A stretch of DNA of 64,000 nt from Streptomyces sp. HUAS ZL42 (GTDB lineage Bacteria > Actinomycetota > Actinomycetes > Streptomycetales > Streptomycetaceae). Positions 1 to 8,888 of the stretch are shown piece after piece. The notes beneath the pieces were generated by a model. The model made no database searches. It was not told the origin of the DNA and saw nothing but the letters and a program-made list of their open reading frames with translations. Location: contig NZ_CP160403.1 in NCBI RefSeq assembly GCF_040782645.1, forward strand, positions 2,604,001 to 2,668,000. The letters run 5' to 3'. Within the stretch, counting starts at the first letter, position 1. Each line of letters opens with the position of its first letter. The translations under genes were made by a program, and so were the position numbers.

Positions 1-402
1 GGGGAAGTCCTCCTGCGGGACGTCCTCGTCGGCGAGGGACAGCGCCGGTGCCCCGTGGGTGGCCGAGGCCCGCAGCAGCAGCGGGAAGAACGCCGCGCCC
101 GCACTGTGGAACGCCGCCACCGACACCTCGCCGCCCGGCCTGGCGACGAACTCGTCCACGGCGTGCCGGGCCCGGGCCAGCGCGGTCTCCACCTCGGCGG
201 CCGCGCCCGCCAGCGCCTGCCCCGCGTCGGTGAGCACCAGCCGCCGCCCGTGCCGCTCGGTGAGCGGCACGGGGATCGCACGCTGCAGCAGCCGCAACTG
301 CTGCGAGATCGCCGACGGCGTCACCAGCAGCGCCTCGGCGACCGCGGTGACACTGCCCAGCTCGCCCAGCTCGCGCAGGATCCGCAGCTGCCGTTCGTCC
401 AT
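1..402 (-). CDS. LysR-family transcriptional regulator (N-terminal part, cut by window edge)
   Basis: The reading frame enters from the left edge of the window and starts at the ATG at 402. The first 60 residues form a winged helix-turn-helix of LysR type, including the SAISQQLRLLQ recognition-helix pattern and the ERHGRRLVLT wing. The following part is the linker helix and the start of the effector-binding domain, so about 134 of the usual 290-310 residues are visible. It is divergent from the EamA exporter that starts about 80 bp away, the usual arrangement of a LysR regulator and its target. The 77-bp gap contains an AAAC...GTTT imperfect palindrome that could be its operator. The ligand cannot be inferred. 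Confidence 0.9.
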   Translation of the reverse strand, partial: MDERQLRILRELGELGSVTAVAEALLVTPSAISQQLRLLQRAIPVPLTERHGRRLVLTDAGQALAGAAAEVETALARARHAVDEFVARPGGEVSVAAFHSAGAAFFPLLLRASATHGAPALSLADEDVPQEDFP

Positions 403-478
403 TCCCGCAGTCTAGGCACATGCTGAAGGGAAACTAAAAGATCGTTTAAGGAAGTGGTTCTGGGCTACAGGGTCGCCG

Positions 479-1489
479 GTGATGCACGGTGGGCGGGTGT
501 CCAACGCCCGACGTACCGATGCGGTACTCCTCCTGGTCGCGATCGTCTGGGGTTCCAGCTATCTGTCCGCCCAGACGGCCACCGCCGCCCTGCCCGTCCT
601 GACGGTCCTGCTGGCGCGGTACGCGCTCTCCGCGCTCGCCTGTGTCGGTCTGATGACCGCCCGCCGCCACGGACCGCGCCGATGGACCCGAGCCGAGGTG
701 CGGGCCGGTCTGCCGCTCGGCGTGACCCAGGCCGCGGTCCTGGTCGTGGAGACCTACGGCGTCGCCCACACCACCGCCGCCAACGCCGGCCTGATCATCA
801 GTCTGACCATCGTGCTCACCCCGCTGCTCGACCGCTCCGGTCACCCGGGTGGACTGCCGCCCTCCTTCTTCGCCGCCGCCGGTGTGTGCGTCGTCGCCGT
901 CGGCCTGCTGATGTCCGGCAGCGGCTTTCACGCACTCCGCCTCGGCGACCTGCTGATGCTCGCCGCCGCCGGTGTCCGTGCGGTCCATGTCTGCCTCGTC
1001 GGCCGGCTCACCACGGACCGGACGATCCGACCCTTGCATCTGACGGCAGTTCAGACCCTCGTCGGCACCGTGCTGTTCCTTCCCGCGGCCGTGCCCGGGC
1101 TGCCGGACCTGGCCCGCGCGGGTGCCGCGACCTGGACGCAGCTGCTGTATCTCGCCCTGTTCTGCAGTGTGTTCGCCTTCCTCGCGCAGACCTGGGCCGT
1201 CCAGCGCACGTCCGCCAGCCGGGCCAGCCTGCTGCTCGGCACGGAGCCCGTCTGGGCGGCGGCGTTCGGTGTCGCCCTCGGCGGCGAGCACCTCACCGCG
1301 CTCACCGGTCTCGGCGCGGCCCTCATGGTCGCCGGGACCTACTGGGGCCAGTCGGTGGAACGCGCCCACCGCACGGCCCGGCCGCCCGGCAAGACGCACG
1401 GCACCGCCCCGGCGTCCCGGCCCACCGCTCACCCCACCGAAGAGGACACCGCACCCGCATGCCCGACCACGACACTTACCAGCACCTGA
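479..1489 (+). CDS. EamA/DMT-family drug or metabolite exporter
   Basis: The 336-residue protein is an integral membrane carrier with about ten hydrophobic segments arranged as two EamA repeats. The typical WGSSYL motif lies in the first helix, and a second repeat begins around residue 165. Such proteins export amino acids, nucleosides or drugs; the substrate is not visible. I used the GTG at 479, which has CAGGG six bases upstream; an ATG at 482 and a GTG at 497 are alternatives, the last starting SNARRTDAV as many relatives do. The gene lies divergent to a LysR regulator. Its 3' end overlaps the YbaK gene by 31 bp, so the two are probably cotranscribed and translationally linked. Confidence 0.88.
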   Translation: MMHGGRVSNARRTDAVLLLVAIVWGSSYLSAQTATAALPVLTVLLARYALSALACVGLMTARRHGPRRWTRAEVRAGLPLGVTQAAVLVVETYGVAHTTAANAGLIISLTIVLTPLLDRSGHPGGLPPSFFAAAGVCVVAVGLLMSGSGFHALRLGDLLMLAAAGVRAVHVCLVGRLTTDRTIRPLHLTAVQTLVGTVLFLPAAVPGLPDLARAGAATWTQLLYLALFCSVFAFLAQTWAVQRTSASRASLLLGTEPVWAAAFGVALGGEHLTALTGLGAALMVAGTYWGQSVERAHRTARPPGKTHGTAPASRPTAHPTEEDTAPACPTTTLTST

Positions 1490-1956
1490 TCTCCCTGCTC
1501 GACTCCTCCCGCGTCGACTACCGCATCGTCGACCATGCCCCCGAGGGCGCGACCGAGGCCGTCTGCGCCCTGCGCGGGCACCCCGCGTCCGAGGCCGCGA
1601 AGTGCATCGTCCTGCGGGTGAAGGTCGACCGGCGCACCACCCGGCACGTCCTCGCGGTCGTCCCCGGGGACCGTCGGGTCGACCTGGACGCCGTGCGCGA
1701 GCTGTTCGGGGCCCGTTACGCCGGCTTCAGTGACGCGGAGACCGCCGAGCGGCTGGCCCGCACGGTCCCGGGCACCGTCCTCCCCTTCAGCTTCGACCCC
1801 ACCCTCGAACTCGTCGCCGACCCGGACGTCGTGGCCCGGCCTCGGCTGTACTTCAACGCCGCCCGGCTGGACCGCTCGCTGGTCCTCTCCGGCACGGACT
1901 ACGCCCGGCTCGCCCAGCCGCGCGTGGCGCGCATCGCGGGCCCGGCTCCGGCGTAG
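1459..1956 (+). CDS. YbaK/EbsC-type aminoacyl-tRNA deacylase
   Basis: The 165-residue protein has the YbaK/ProX fold signature: an N-terminal RIVDHAPEG stretch and the conserved lysine in AAKCIVLRV that in this family takes part in hydrolysing misacylated tRNA. A C-terminal segment with PRLYFNAARLDRS follows. Family members clear mischarged Cys-tRNA(Pro), Ala-tRNA(Pro) or related species in the cytoplasm; which one is edited here cannot be told. The ATG at 1459 lies inside the 3' end of the EamA gene in another frame. It ends 30 bp before the stop of the convergent exonuclease gene, with no obvious terminator between them. Confidence 0.87.
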   Translation: MPDHDTYQHLISLLDSSRVDYRIVDHAPEGATEAVCALRGHPASEAAKCIVLRVKVDRRTTRHVLAVVPGDRRVDLDAVRELFGARYAGFSDAETAERLARTVPGTVLPFSFDPTLELVADPDVVARPRLYFNAARLDRSLVLSGTDYARLAQPRVARIAGPAPA

Positions 1957-1986
1957 GGCGGATGGCGCCCCGGCGTTGGGTGTCTC

Positions 1987-2709
1987 TCAGACCCGGTCGT
2001 CCGCCAACTCCCGCAGCGGCCATGTCCCGTCCACCACCGCGTCCGCCTCTCCCTTGCGGCGCAGGAAGGACTGGAAGTCCGCCGCCCATTCGGCGTACCA
2101 CTCGATCTGGCGGCGGTGCAGTTCGGCCGGGCCGAGGGCCGCGACCTTGGGGTGGCGGTCGGCTATCGCGCAGGCCAGCCGGGCCGCGGCGAGGGCGTCG
2201 GCCGTGGCGTCGTGGGCGGAGTCCAGCACGACGCCGTACTCGGCGCAGACCGCCTCGAGGTTGCGCTTGCCACGGCGGTAGCGGTCGGCCCAGCGGTCGA
2301 TGGTGTACGGGTCGATGACGGGGGCGGGATCCAGGCCGCCCAGGCGGTCGCGCAGTGACGGCAGTCCGTGGCGCCGGAGTTCGGCGGAGAGCAGGGTCAG
2401 GTCGAAGGCCGCGTTGTAGGCGACGACCGGGACGCCCGTCTTCCAGTACTCCGTCAGGACCTCCGCGATGGCGTCGGCGACCTGGTCCGCGGGTCTGCCC
2501 TCCGCGGCCGCCCGTTCATTGCTGATGCCGTGCACCGCCACCGCGTCCGCCGGGATCTCCACGCCCGGATCGGCCAGCCACTCCCGGCGCCCTATCGCCC
2601 GACCGTCCCGGACCTCGATGACCGCGCCCGTGACGATGCGCGCCTCGCGCGGATCCGTCCCGGTCGTCTCCAGGTCGAAGCCGATCAGCAACTGCCGGTG
2701 CCAGGCCAT
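1987..2709 (-). CDS. DEDDh 3'-5' exonuclease (DnaQ-like)
   Basis: The 240-residue protein carries all three exonuclease motifs: ExoI FDLETTGTD near residue 11, ExoII NAAFDLTLL near residue 98 and ExoIII HDATADALAA near residue 165, whose His and Asp define the DEDDh class. It would remove nucleotides from 3' ends of DNA or RNA, like the epsilon subunit of DNA polymerase III or RNase T. There is no polymerase or helicase domain, so it is a stand-alone nuclease. The ATG at 2709 is preceded by AAGAAGGGGGG, a strong ribosome binding site. It is convergent with the YbaK gene and about 100 bp downstream of the HEPN-protein gene on the same strand. Confidence 0.92.
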   Translation of the reverse strand: MAWHRQLLIGFDLETTGTDPREARIVTGAVIEVRDGRAIGRREWLADPGVEIPADAVAVHGISNERAAAEGRPADQVADAIAEVLTEYWKTGVPVVAYNAAFDLTLLSAELRRHGLPSLRDRLGGLDPAPVIDPYTIDRWADRYRRGKRNLEAVCAEYGVVLDSAHDATADALAAARLACAIADRHPKVAALGPAELHRRQIEWYAEWAADFQSFLRRKGEADAVVDGTWPLRELADDRV

Positions 2710-2809
2710 GGCGGCCCCCCTTCTTGGTGGTGCTTTCCCCCAGTGGTCTCCACGATCCCATGCGCCACTGACAATCAGAGGACCGCATTCCGCTTACCCG
2801 AGGGACACT

Positions 2810-4048
2810 TCAGGACACGGGCCGTGAATCCGCCCAAGCCAGTTCGAACTCCTCACGGTATGCGGAGAAGAGCCCGCCTTCGTCGACCTCGTCCGACTTG
2901 ACCACCCGGCTGCCGTTGCGCAGGACCAGCACCGGCGCCTCCATGCCCCGCATCCCCCGCAGATAGGACTGCACGACTCCTATGCCGTCGGCGCCGTCGC
3001 CGTCGACCAGGTAGGCGGTGAAGCGCGGCGTCTCGTCGTACACCTGGATCTGGAAGGCACCGGGGTCGCGCAGGCGGGAGCGCACCCGGCGCATGTGCAG
3101 GATGTTCATCTCCACGGAACGGCTCAGCTCGCCCCGCTTGACGCCGAGTTCGCGCTCGCGCCGCTTCACCGCACTGGAGGCGGGGTTGAGGAACAGCAGC
3201 CGCACCCGGCAGCCGGCCTCGGCCAGGCGCACCAGCCGGCGTCCGGAGAAGTTCTGCACGAGCAGATTGAGACCGATGCCGATGGCGTCGACGCGGCGGG
3301 CGCCGCCGAAGAGGTCCTCGGCGGGGAACTGACGCATCAGCCGCACCCGGTCGGAGTGCACGGCCACCACGTCCGCGTACCGGTCGCCGACGAGGTCCTC
3401 GACCGCGTCGACGGGCAGCCGGCGCGCGGAGGGCACGTCACCGCCCGCGCCGAGCATCTCCAGGAGCCGCGCCGAGGCCCGCTCGGCCTGGTTCAGGACC
3501 GCCTCGGACAGGGCCCGGTTGCGCGAGACGACGTTCCGGGTCACCTCCAGCTCGTCCAGGGCGAGTTCGACGTCCCGGCGCTCGTCGAAGTACGGCTCGA
3601 AACACGGCCAGTGCTGCACCATCAGCTCGCGCAGCTGCGGCAGCGTCAGGAAGCTGATCACGTTGTCGTCGGCCGGGTCGAGGAGATAGCCCTTGCGCCG
3701 GCTCACCTCGCGTACGGCGACCGCGCGCTGCACCCACTCCTGTCCCGCGGGTCCGGCTGCGGCGACCGCCCAGTCCTCGCCGTGGACGGGTTCGTAGATG
3801 GGGCGCAGTACGGCGGCCACGACGGCCCGCAGGCGCTGTTCGACGAGGTTCAGCCAGATGTAGGCCCGGCCGGCTCGCTGGGCGCGCGTACGTACCTCAC
3901 GCCAGGCGTCGGCATCCCAGTCCAGCTCAGGCCCGATGGAATGGGACTCCATCGGCCTGGCCAGGGACACCGTGCCGGGCGGGACGTCTGTGGAGTTCCC
4001 CTCGTGACCCTCGTCACCAGGGGGCAGCTCCAGCCCTCCCGAGCCCAC
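2810..4048 (-). CDS. SAV2148-family HEPN domain protein
   Basis: The 412-residue cytoplasmic protein matches, from memory, the conserved Streptomyces SAV2148 family annotated with a HEPN domain. Recognisable stretches are ELDWDADAWREVRTRAQRAG, WLNLVEQRLRAVV and REVSRRKGYLLDPADDN in the helical N-terminal half. The C-terminal half (about residues 230-400) holds an RRLVRLAEAGCRVRLLFLNP segment resembling phospholipase-D-like or DUF5919-type domains. I chose the GTG at 4048, with GGAAGGCGG upstream, because relatives begin GSGGLELPPGD; a longer frame reaches TTG/GTG codons up to 4090. HEPN domains are often RNases, but no clear RxxxxH catalytic pair was identified, so activity is open. Confidence 0.8.
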   Translation of the reverse strand: MGSGGLELPPGDEGHEGNSTDVPPGTVSLARPMESHSIGPELDWDADAWREVRTRAQRAGRAYIWLNLVEQRLRAVVAAVLRPIYEPVHGEDWAVAAAGPAGQEWVQRAVAVREVSRRKGYLLDPADDNVISFLTLPQLRELMVQHWPCFEPYFDERRDVELALDELEVTRNVVSRNRALSEAVLNQAERASARLLEMLGAGGDVPSARRLPVDAVEDLVGDRYADVVAVHSDRVRLMRQFPAEDLFGGARRVDAIGIGLNLLVQNFSGRRLVRLAEAGCRVRLLFLNPASSAVKRRERELGVKRGELSRSVEMNILHMRRVRSRLRDPGAFQIQVYDETPRFTAYLVDGDGADGIGVVQSYLRGMRGMEAPVLVLRNGSRVVKSDEVDEGGLFSAYREEFELAWADSRPVS

Positions 4049-4150
4049 CCGCGCACCGCCTTCCGCTCCCCCGAGCACTCCCTGTCTCAACGATCAAGGA
4101 AGGGTACTCCGGGAGCGGTCGGCGGTGCAGCCGGATGGACATGTCGTTTC

Positions 4151-5464
4151 TCAACTACGCGGTCGCACATGCCCGTTCTGCCCGGCGAGCTCGGCCGGCG
4201 TGAGCGGATTCATAGCGGTGACGTCCCTGGGGGCGATGGAGAATCCCTGCCAGTGGACCGGCATCGGCTGCTGGTCCTCGTCCCGCGCGATGTGGTGGAA
4301 GCCCACGTTCACCCAGACCAGGGGGTGGGTGAGGGCCTGACCGTTCACCCACTTGTCGACGGTCTTGGGATGGCCGCCCGGGCAGCCGGGGTTGTTGGTG
4401 GCGAACCGCTCGCACTTGTTGTACTCGGTGAAGTACAGGTCGTGCCGGGTGAACGCGCGGCCCGGGTACTTCGTGGTGGCGCCGGGGACGATCTCGTACG
4501 AGCGTGCGTGCCCGTCCTTGTTCTTGCCGGTGGCGCTGACGACCCGCCACCAGCGCATGTTCTTGGCGTCGCCCGCGAGTTCCTTGGTGACCTTGGTGCG
4601 GGTGGTCTTGTTGGTGGGTGCCTCCTGGCCGCGGGCCGGCGGGCTGACGACCGAGTCGTACTGCTCGATCGTGCCCTTGGTGGAGCCGTCGAGACCGAAG
4701 TCGAGCCGCCAGAAGACGTTGTGGCTGTGACTGGTGGCGTACGCCTTGGCACCCTTGCCTATGGGCCAGCCGCGCCCGTCACCGGCGTCGTAGTCGTCGG
4801 GCGAGAGGCTGCCCGTGGCGCCGACGTTCATGTTGATGGTGCCGTCGTCCTGGAAGCGCCACTCGGTGATGTACTCGTACCAGCCGACCTTGTTGACGGT
4901 GTAGAGCAGCAGGTCCTTGCCCTGCTGCTGGTGGACCTTGCCCGAGTCGGCGTTCATGCGGTAGGCGTGGCCGCGGGAGCGGGTCGTGGCGCACAGGCCC
5001 TTGATGTTGGGGCTGTTGGAGTAGATGGCGTCCTGGACCTTGACCGTCTTGATGGTGCCGCCGGGGCACTCGGCCCCCGCCAGGTTGACCAGGCCCTGCG
5101 CGAAGCCGAAGCCCGTCAGGTCGTCGTACTCGACGCTTCCGTCGTCGTAGGGCACGTCGATCTGGCCGAGCCGGCCAGTGGCCAGCACCTGGATCGGCTT
5201 GGCCTCGCCCTTGGGCTGGTAGGAGACGTTCTCCAGGACGAGGCCGGCCTTCGTGTCGTAGTGCCAGCACATCCGCCAGGTCGTGCCGGTGGCGAGCTTC
5301 TGCTCGATGCGGTAGGCCGCGCTGCACTGGGCGGCCGCCGCCGGGGCCGCCTTGGGCTGGGCGGTGGCCGGTCCCGCCCCCGTGGTCACGCCGGCGGCGA
5401 GGGCGGCCAGGGACAGGCCCACCGCCGTCCGCCTGCGGGCACGGCTGAGATTGTTCGCGCGCAT
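4151..5464 (-). CDS. Secreted copper amine oxidase-like catalytic protein
   Basis: The 437-residue protein has a Tat-like signal (RARRRTAVG, hydrophobic to about residue 35). The rest matches the catalytic domain of copper amine oxidases, which deaminate primary amines using Cu(II) and topaquinone. The copper ligands are present: H246 and H248 in SHSHNVFWRLD and H391 in GFHHIARDED before PMPVHW. The topaquinone-forming tyrosine is Y196 in WYEYITEW. The residue before it, almost always Asn in this family, is Trp195. The N1-N3 domains of normal 640-700-residue enzymes are missing here; the upstream gene, 54 bp away on the same strand, resembles them. An amine oxidase role is likely but the cofactor-site change makes activity uncertain. 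Confidence 0.8.
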   Translation of the reverse strand: MRANNLSRARRRTAVGLSLAALAAGVTTGAGPATAQPKAAPAAAAQCSAAYRIEQKLATGTTWRMCWHYDTKAGLVLENVSYQPKGEAKPIQVLATGRLGQIDVPYDDGSVEYDDLTGFGFAQGLVNLAGAECPGGTIKTVKVQDAIYSNSPNIKGLCATTRSRGHAYRMNADSGKVHQQQGKDLLLYTVNKVGWYEYITEWRFQDDGTINMNVGATGSLSPDDYDAGDGRGWPIGKGAKAYATSHSHNVFWRLDFGLDGSTKGTIEQYDSVVSPPARGQEAPTNKTTRTKVTKELAGDAKNMRWWRVVSATGKNKDGHARSYEIVPGATTKYPGRAFTRHDLYFTEYNKCERFATNNPGCPGGHPKTVDKWVNGQALTHPLVWVNVGFHHIARDEDQQPMPVHWQGFSIAPRDVTAMNPLTPAELAGQNGHVRPRS

Positions 5465-5518
5465 GAAGAAGTGGCTCCCCTGCAGGAGGTGTGGGTTGGA
5501 AAAGTGAACGGGGACGGC

Positions 5519-6331
5519 TCAGCCGCGGTCGAGTTCGGCGACCTTGCGGGCACTGAGGTCGATCACCAGGTGGCGGGTGTCGATCCACGCCCCGTTCTTG
5601 ATCTTCGGGAACAGCCGCAGGCAGCGGTGCTCGCCGCACTTGTCGAGTACGGCGGGCTGGGCGCCCGGCGTGGCCCGGTACACGGCGCTGTTGAGCAGCA
5701 GCTGGTCCGGGGAGGTGAGCTCCTTGCCGGTGGCGTCCTTGTAGTCCGCCTTCAGGCCCGCGCCGAGCGGGTCGGCGATCAGGAGCTCCGCCGCCTCGAT
5801 GTTCTCGGCACGGCTCAGCGGCGGCTGGACGCCATGCTCGGTGGACGTCTGTTCGATCTTCCCGGTGTCGAGGTTGACGGTCCTGGTGACGAGCGTGTCG
5901 TTCTTGTAGTCGTAGAACGCCACCTCGGCACGCCGCGGCGCGTCCGGGTCGCCGGCCTCGTCGGCGTCCGGTTCGGCGAGGTCGACGCCGAGTCGCTGCG
6001 GCCCACGGTCGCCCTCGACGTCCTCGCTCGCGTTGAACAGCTGCCGGTTCGCCGCGATCTTCGCGACCCGCGCGATCTCGTCGTCGGTCAGCGGATCTCG
6101 CCCCGTGCCCTTCTCGTCCTCGGCCGGCGCCTCCTCGACGACGCCCGGCCGGGCGGCGCCGCCCTGCTCACCGGCCGCCTGCTGAGCGCTCCGGCCACCC
6201 CTGTCCCCTCCTGTCTCATCGGCCCCGGCCGTGCCCGGCAGGGTGACTCCGACCATCACGGCGGTCCCGGCCACCGCGAGGGCCGCACCGGCCACCACCT
6301 TGCCCAGATGGCGGTGCACTGTTTCGCGCAC
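5519..6331 (-). CDS. Secreted protein resembling copper amine oxidase N2/N3 domains
   Basis: The 270-residue protein has an N-terminal signal or anchor segment (VVAGAALAVAGTAVMVGV) and a low-complexity Gly/Ala/Glu linker. A folded part follows with RRAEVAFYDY, QPPLSRAENIEAAELLIADP and DTRHLVIDLSARKVAELD. These stretches resemble the N2 and N3 domains that precede the catalytic domain in ordinary copper amine oxidases, and the gene directly downstream encodes only that catalytic domain. I infer a two-protein version of the enzyme. The GTG at 6331 is chosen because GGGGGAAAG lies just upstream; a frame-open ATG at 6391 has no such site. The resemblance is by eye and moderate. Confidence 0.6.
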   Translation of the reverse strand: MRETVHRHLGKVVAGAALAVAGTAVMVGVTLPGTAGADETGGDRGGRSAQQAAGEQGGAARPGVVEEAPAEDEKGTGRDPLTDDEIARVAKIAANRQLFNASEDVEGDRGPQRLGVDLAEPDADEAGDPDAPRRAEVAFYDYKNDTLVTRTVNLDTGKIEQTSTEHGVQPPLSRAENIEAAELLIADPLGAGLKADYKDATGKELTSPDQLLLNSAVYRATPGAQPAVLDKCGEHRCLRLFPKIKNGAWIDTRHLVIDLSARKVAELDRG

Positions 6332-6512
6332 GTCTTTCCCCCTACTCCCCCTGTGCTCTGGGAGTATGTGTTTGCCCCACTGATTCGGCATACCGCGTAT
6401 GCACTGGTCGACCGGTAAGAGGGACGTAAGTCATAGGTGGTTCCATCACTTTCGGGGAGACTCGGGGCCAAGGCGCCCCCGGCGGCGGGGCCCAGCTGAA
6501 AGAGTCGTGTCC

Positions 6513-8630
6513 ATGCAGGTCTGGCCTGGAGAGGCATATCCGCTCGGTGCCACGTACGACGGCGCCGGCACCAACTTCGCGGTCTTCACGGAGGCCGCGG
6601 ACCGAGTAGAGCTGTGTCTGCTGCACGACGACGGCTCGGAGACGGCGGTGGAACTGCGGGAGAGCGACGCGTTCGTGCGGCACGCGTACCTGCCGGGCGT
6701 CATGCCGGGGCAGCGGTACGGCTTCCGGGTGCACGGCCCCTACGCCCCCGAGAAGGGTCTGCGCTGCAACTCGGCGAAGCTGCTCCTCGACCCGTACGCG
6801 AAGGCGATCAGCGGTTCGGTCCACTGGGGCGAGGAGGTGTACGGCTACCACTTCGACGCGCCCAACAAGCGCAACGACCTGGACTCGGCGCCGCACACGA
6901 TGACGTCGGTCGTGGTCAACCCGTACTTCGACTGGGGCGACGACCGGCTGCCGCGCACCCCGTACCACCACACAGTGATCTACGAGGCCCATGTGAAGGG
7001 CCTCACGATGCGGCATCCGGGGCTGCCCGAGGAGCTGCGCGGCACGTACGCGGGGCTCGCGCACCCCGCGGTCATCGAGCACCTCACCGAGCTGGGCGTC
7101 ACCGCGCTCGAGCTGATGCCGGTGCACCAGTTCGTGAACGACCACCGCCTGGTGGACATGGGCCTGAACAACTACTGGGGCTACAACACGATCGGCTTCT
7201 TCGCCCCGCACAACACGTACGCCTCCTGGGGCGACCGCGGCCAGCAGGTTCTGGAGTTCAAGTCGGCGGTCCGGGCGCTGCACGAGGCGGGCATCGAGGT
7301 CATCCTGGACGTGGTCTACAACCACACCGCCGAGGGCAACCATCTCGGCCCGACGCTGTCCTTCCGCGGCCTGGACAACCCGTCGTACTACCGGCTGACG
7401 AACGACCCCCGCTTCTACATGGACACGACAGGGACCGGGAACTCCCTGCTCATGCGCTCGCCGCACGTCCTGCAGCTGATCATGGACTCGCTGCGGTACT
7501 GGGTCACCGAGATGCACGTCGACGGGTTCCGCTTCGATCTTGCGGCCACCCTGGCCCGGCAGTTCCACGAGGTGGACCGGCTGTCGTCGTTCTTCGACCT
7601 GGTGCAGCAGGATCCGGTGGTCTCCCAGGTGAAGCTGATCGCCGAGCCGTGGGACGTGGGCGAGGGCGGCTACCAGGTGGGCAATTTCCCGCCGCTGTGG
7701 ACCGAGTGGAACGGCAAGTACCGCGACACCGTGCGGGACCTGTGGCGGGGCGAGCAGCGCACGCTCGCGGAGTTCGCCTCCCGGCTGACGGGCTCGTCGG
7801 ACCTGTACCAGGACGACGGGCGGCGCCCGCTGGCGTCGATCAACTTCGTGACCTGCCACGACGGCTTCCCGCTGCACGACCTCGTCTCCTACAACGACAA
7901 GCACAACCAGGCCAACGGCGAGGACAACCGGGACGGCGAGAGCCACAACCGGTCCTGGAACTGCGGCACGGAGGGCGAGACCGACGACCCGGACGTGCTG
8001 CGGCTGCGTGCCCGCCAGATGCGCAACTTCGTCGCCACGCTGATGCTGTCCCAGGGCGTGCCGATGATCAGCCACGGCGACGAGTTCGCGCGCACGCAGC
8101 ACGGCAACAACAACGCCTACTGCCAGGACAGCGAGCTGGCCTGGGTGGCCTGGCCGGACGGCGAGGGGACCGGCCGGGAGCTGCTGGACTTCATGCGCGC
8201 GATGGTGTGGCTGCGCAGGGACCACCCCGTCTTCCGACGGCGGCGCTTCTTCCACGGGCGGCCCGTGGAGGGCACCCACGACGACCTGTCGGACATCGCC
8301 TGGTTCACACCACAGGGCAAGGAGATGACCCAGCGGGACTGGGACTCTTCGCAGGCTTCGGCGCTGACGGTTTTCCTCAACGGCAACGCGATCTCGGAGC
8401 CCGGCTCGCGCGGGGAGCGCATCGCCGACGACTCCTTCCTGCTGATGTTCAACGCGTCTCCCAAGACGCTGGACTTCGTGGTGCCGGTCGACCACGGCCG
8501 GCAGTGGCAGGTCGTCGTGGACACATCGCTCCCGGAGGGCGTGCCGCCGGGCACGGGGGCGAAGGTGGAGGCCGGGGACCGGCTGACCCTGGTGGACCGG
8601 AGCCTGACGGTGCTCCAGCGGCCGGCCTAG
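6513..8630 (+). CDS. glgX: Glycogen debranching enzyme GlgX (GH13)
   Basis: The 705-residue protein has an N-terminal CBM48 domain (WPGEAYPLGATYDGAGTNFAVF) and a GH13 barrel. The catalytic regions are visible: DVVYNHTAE, FRFDLA with the nucleophile Asp, IAEPWD with the acid/base Glu, and VTCHDGFPL with the transition-state Asp. GlgX hydrolyses alpha-1,6 branches of glycogen limit dextrins and supplies linear maltodextrins, the substrate of the next gene product, TreY. Start at ATG 6513 (an in-frame GTG lies at 6507) with AAAGAG upstream. It is separated from treY by 258 bp holding a pentanucleotide repeat and a short inverted-repeat element. Confidence 0.95.
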   Translation: MQVWPGEAYPLGATYDGAGTNFAVFTEAADRVELCLLHDDGSETAVELRESDAFVRHAYLPGVMPGQRYGFRVHGPYAPEKGLRCNSAKLLLDPYAKAISGSVHWGEEVYGYHFDAPNKRNDLDSAPHTMTSVVVNPYFDWGDDRLPRTPYHHTVIYEAHVKGLTMRHPGLPEELRGTYAGLAHPAVIEHLTELGVTALELMPVHQFVNDHRLVDMGLNNYWGYNTIGFFAPHNTYASWGDRGQQVLEFKSAVRALHEAGIEVILDVVYNHTAEGNHLGPTLSFRGLDNPSYYRLTNDPRFYMDTTGTGNSLLMRSPHVLQLIMDSLRYWVTEMHVDGFRFDLAATLARQFHEVDRLSSFFDLVQQDPVVSQVKLIAEPWDVGEGGYQVGNFPPLWTEWNGKYRDTVRDLWRGEQRTLAEFASRLTGSSDLYQDDGRRPLASINFVTCHDGFPLHDLVSYNDKHNQANGEDNRDGESHNRSWNCGTEGETDDPDVLRLRARQMRNFVATLMLSQGVPMISHGDEFARTQHGNNNAYCQDSELAWVAWPDGEGTGRELLDFMRAMVWLRRDHPVFRRRRFFHGRPVEGTHDDLSDIAWFTPQGKEMTQRDWDSSQASALTVFLNGNAISEPGSRGERIADDSFLLMFNASPKTLDFVVPVDHGRQWQVVVDTSLPEGVPPGTGAKVEAGDRLTLVDRSLTVLQRPA

Positions 8631-8636
8631 CCAGGA

Positions 8637-8676
8637 CCGGTCCGGTCCCGTCCGGTCCGGTCCGGTCCGGTCCGGC
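8637..8676. repeat. Pentanucleotide (GGTCC)n tandem repeat
   Basis: About eight near-perfect copies of the 5-bp unit GGTCC, one with a T to C change, start seven bases after the glgX stop. They run into the left inverted repeat of the neighbouring element, whose own sequence contains GGTCCGG. It looks like slippage expansion of the element edge. Confidence 0.85.
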
Positions 8677-8807
8677 GGATCATGCGGCGGACGCGGGCCC
8701 GGTACGCCCTCCTCCGCCGTGCAGCCGGACGCTCCCCCATCGCCCCCGCTCACCTGGGCCGCGCAGTCGCCGCTGCTCTTCTGCGACCTGATCCGCCGGA
8801 CAGGCCC
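8664..8807. mobile_element. Short non-autonomous inverted-repeat element, copy A (degenerate)
   Basis: The right end is a clean 19-bp copy of the terminal inverted repeat found at 36505-36523 (TGATCCGCCGGACAGGCCC). The left end keeps GTCCGGCGGATCA and is blurred outward by the pentanucleotide repeat. The inside shares short blocks with copy B in the same order (GACGCGGGCCCGG, CTCCTCCGCC, CGCTCCCCCATCGCCCCCGC), so it looks like an internally deleted relative. No protein is encoded. It lies between glgX and treY. Confidence 0.7.
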
Positions 8808-8888
8808 AGGTGTGCGCCGGCTCCTCGGGCACGCGGGCGTGGAGGGTGCGATGACACGAAAGGCGGCGGGGCGGGTACGTACGTTTCC

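Noticed and set aside
3095..6418. An 1107-codon open frame on the plus strand
   Set aside because: It lies antisense to the HEPN and copper amine oxidase genes, whose frames carry clear family motifs; this one does not.
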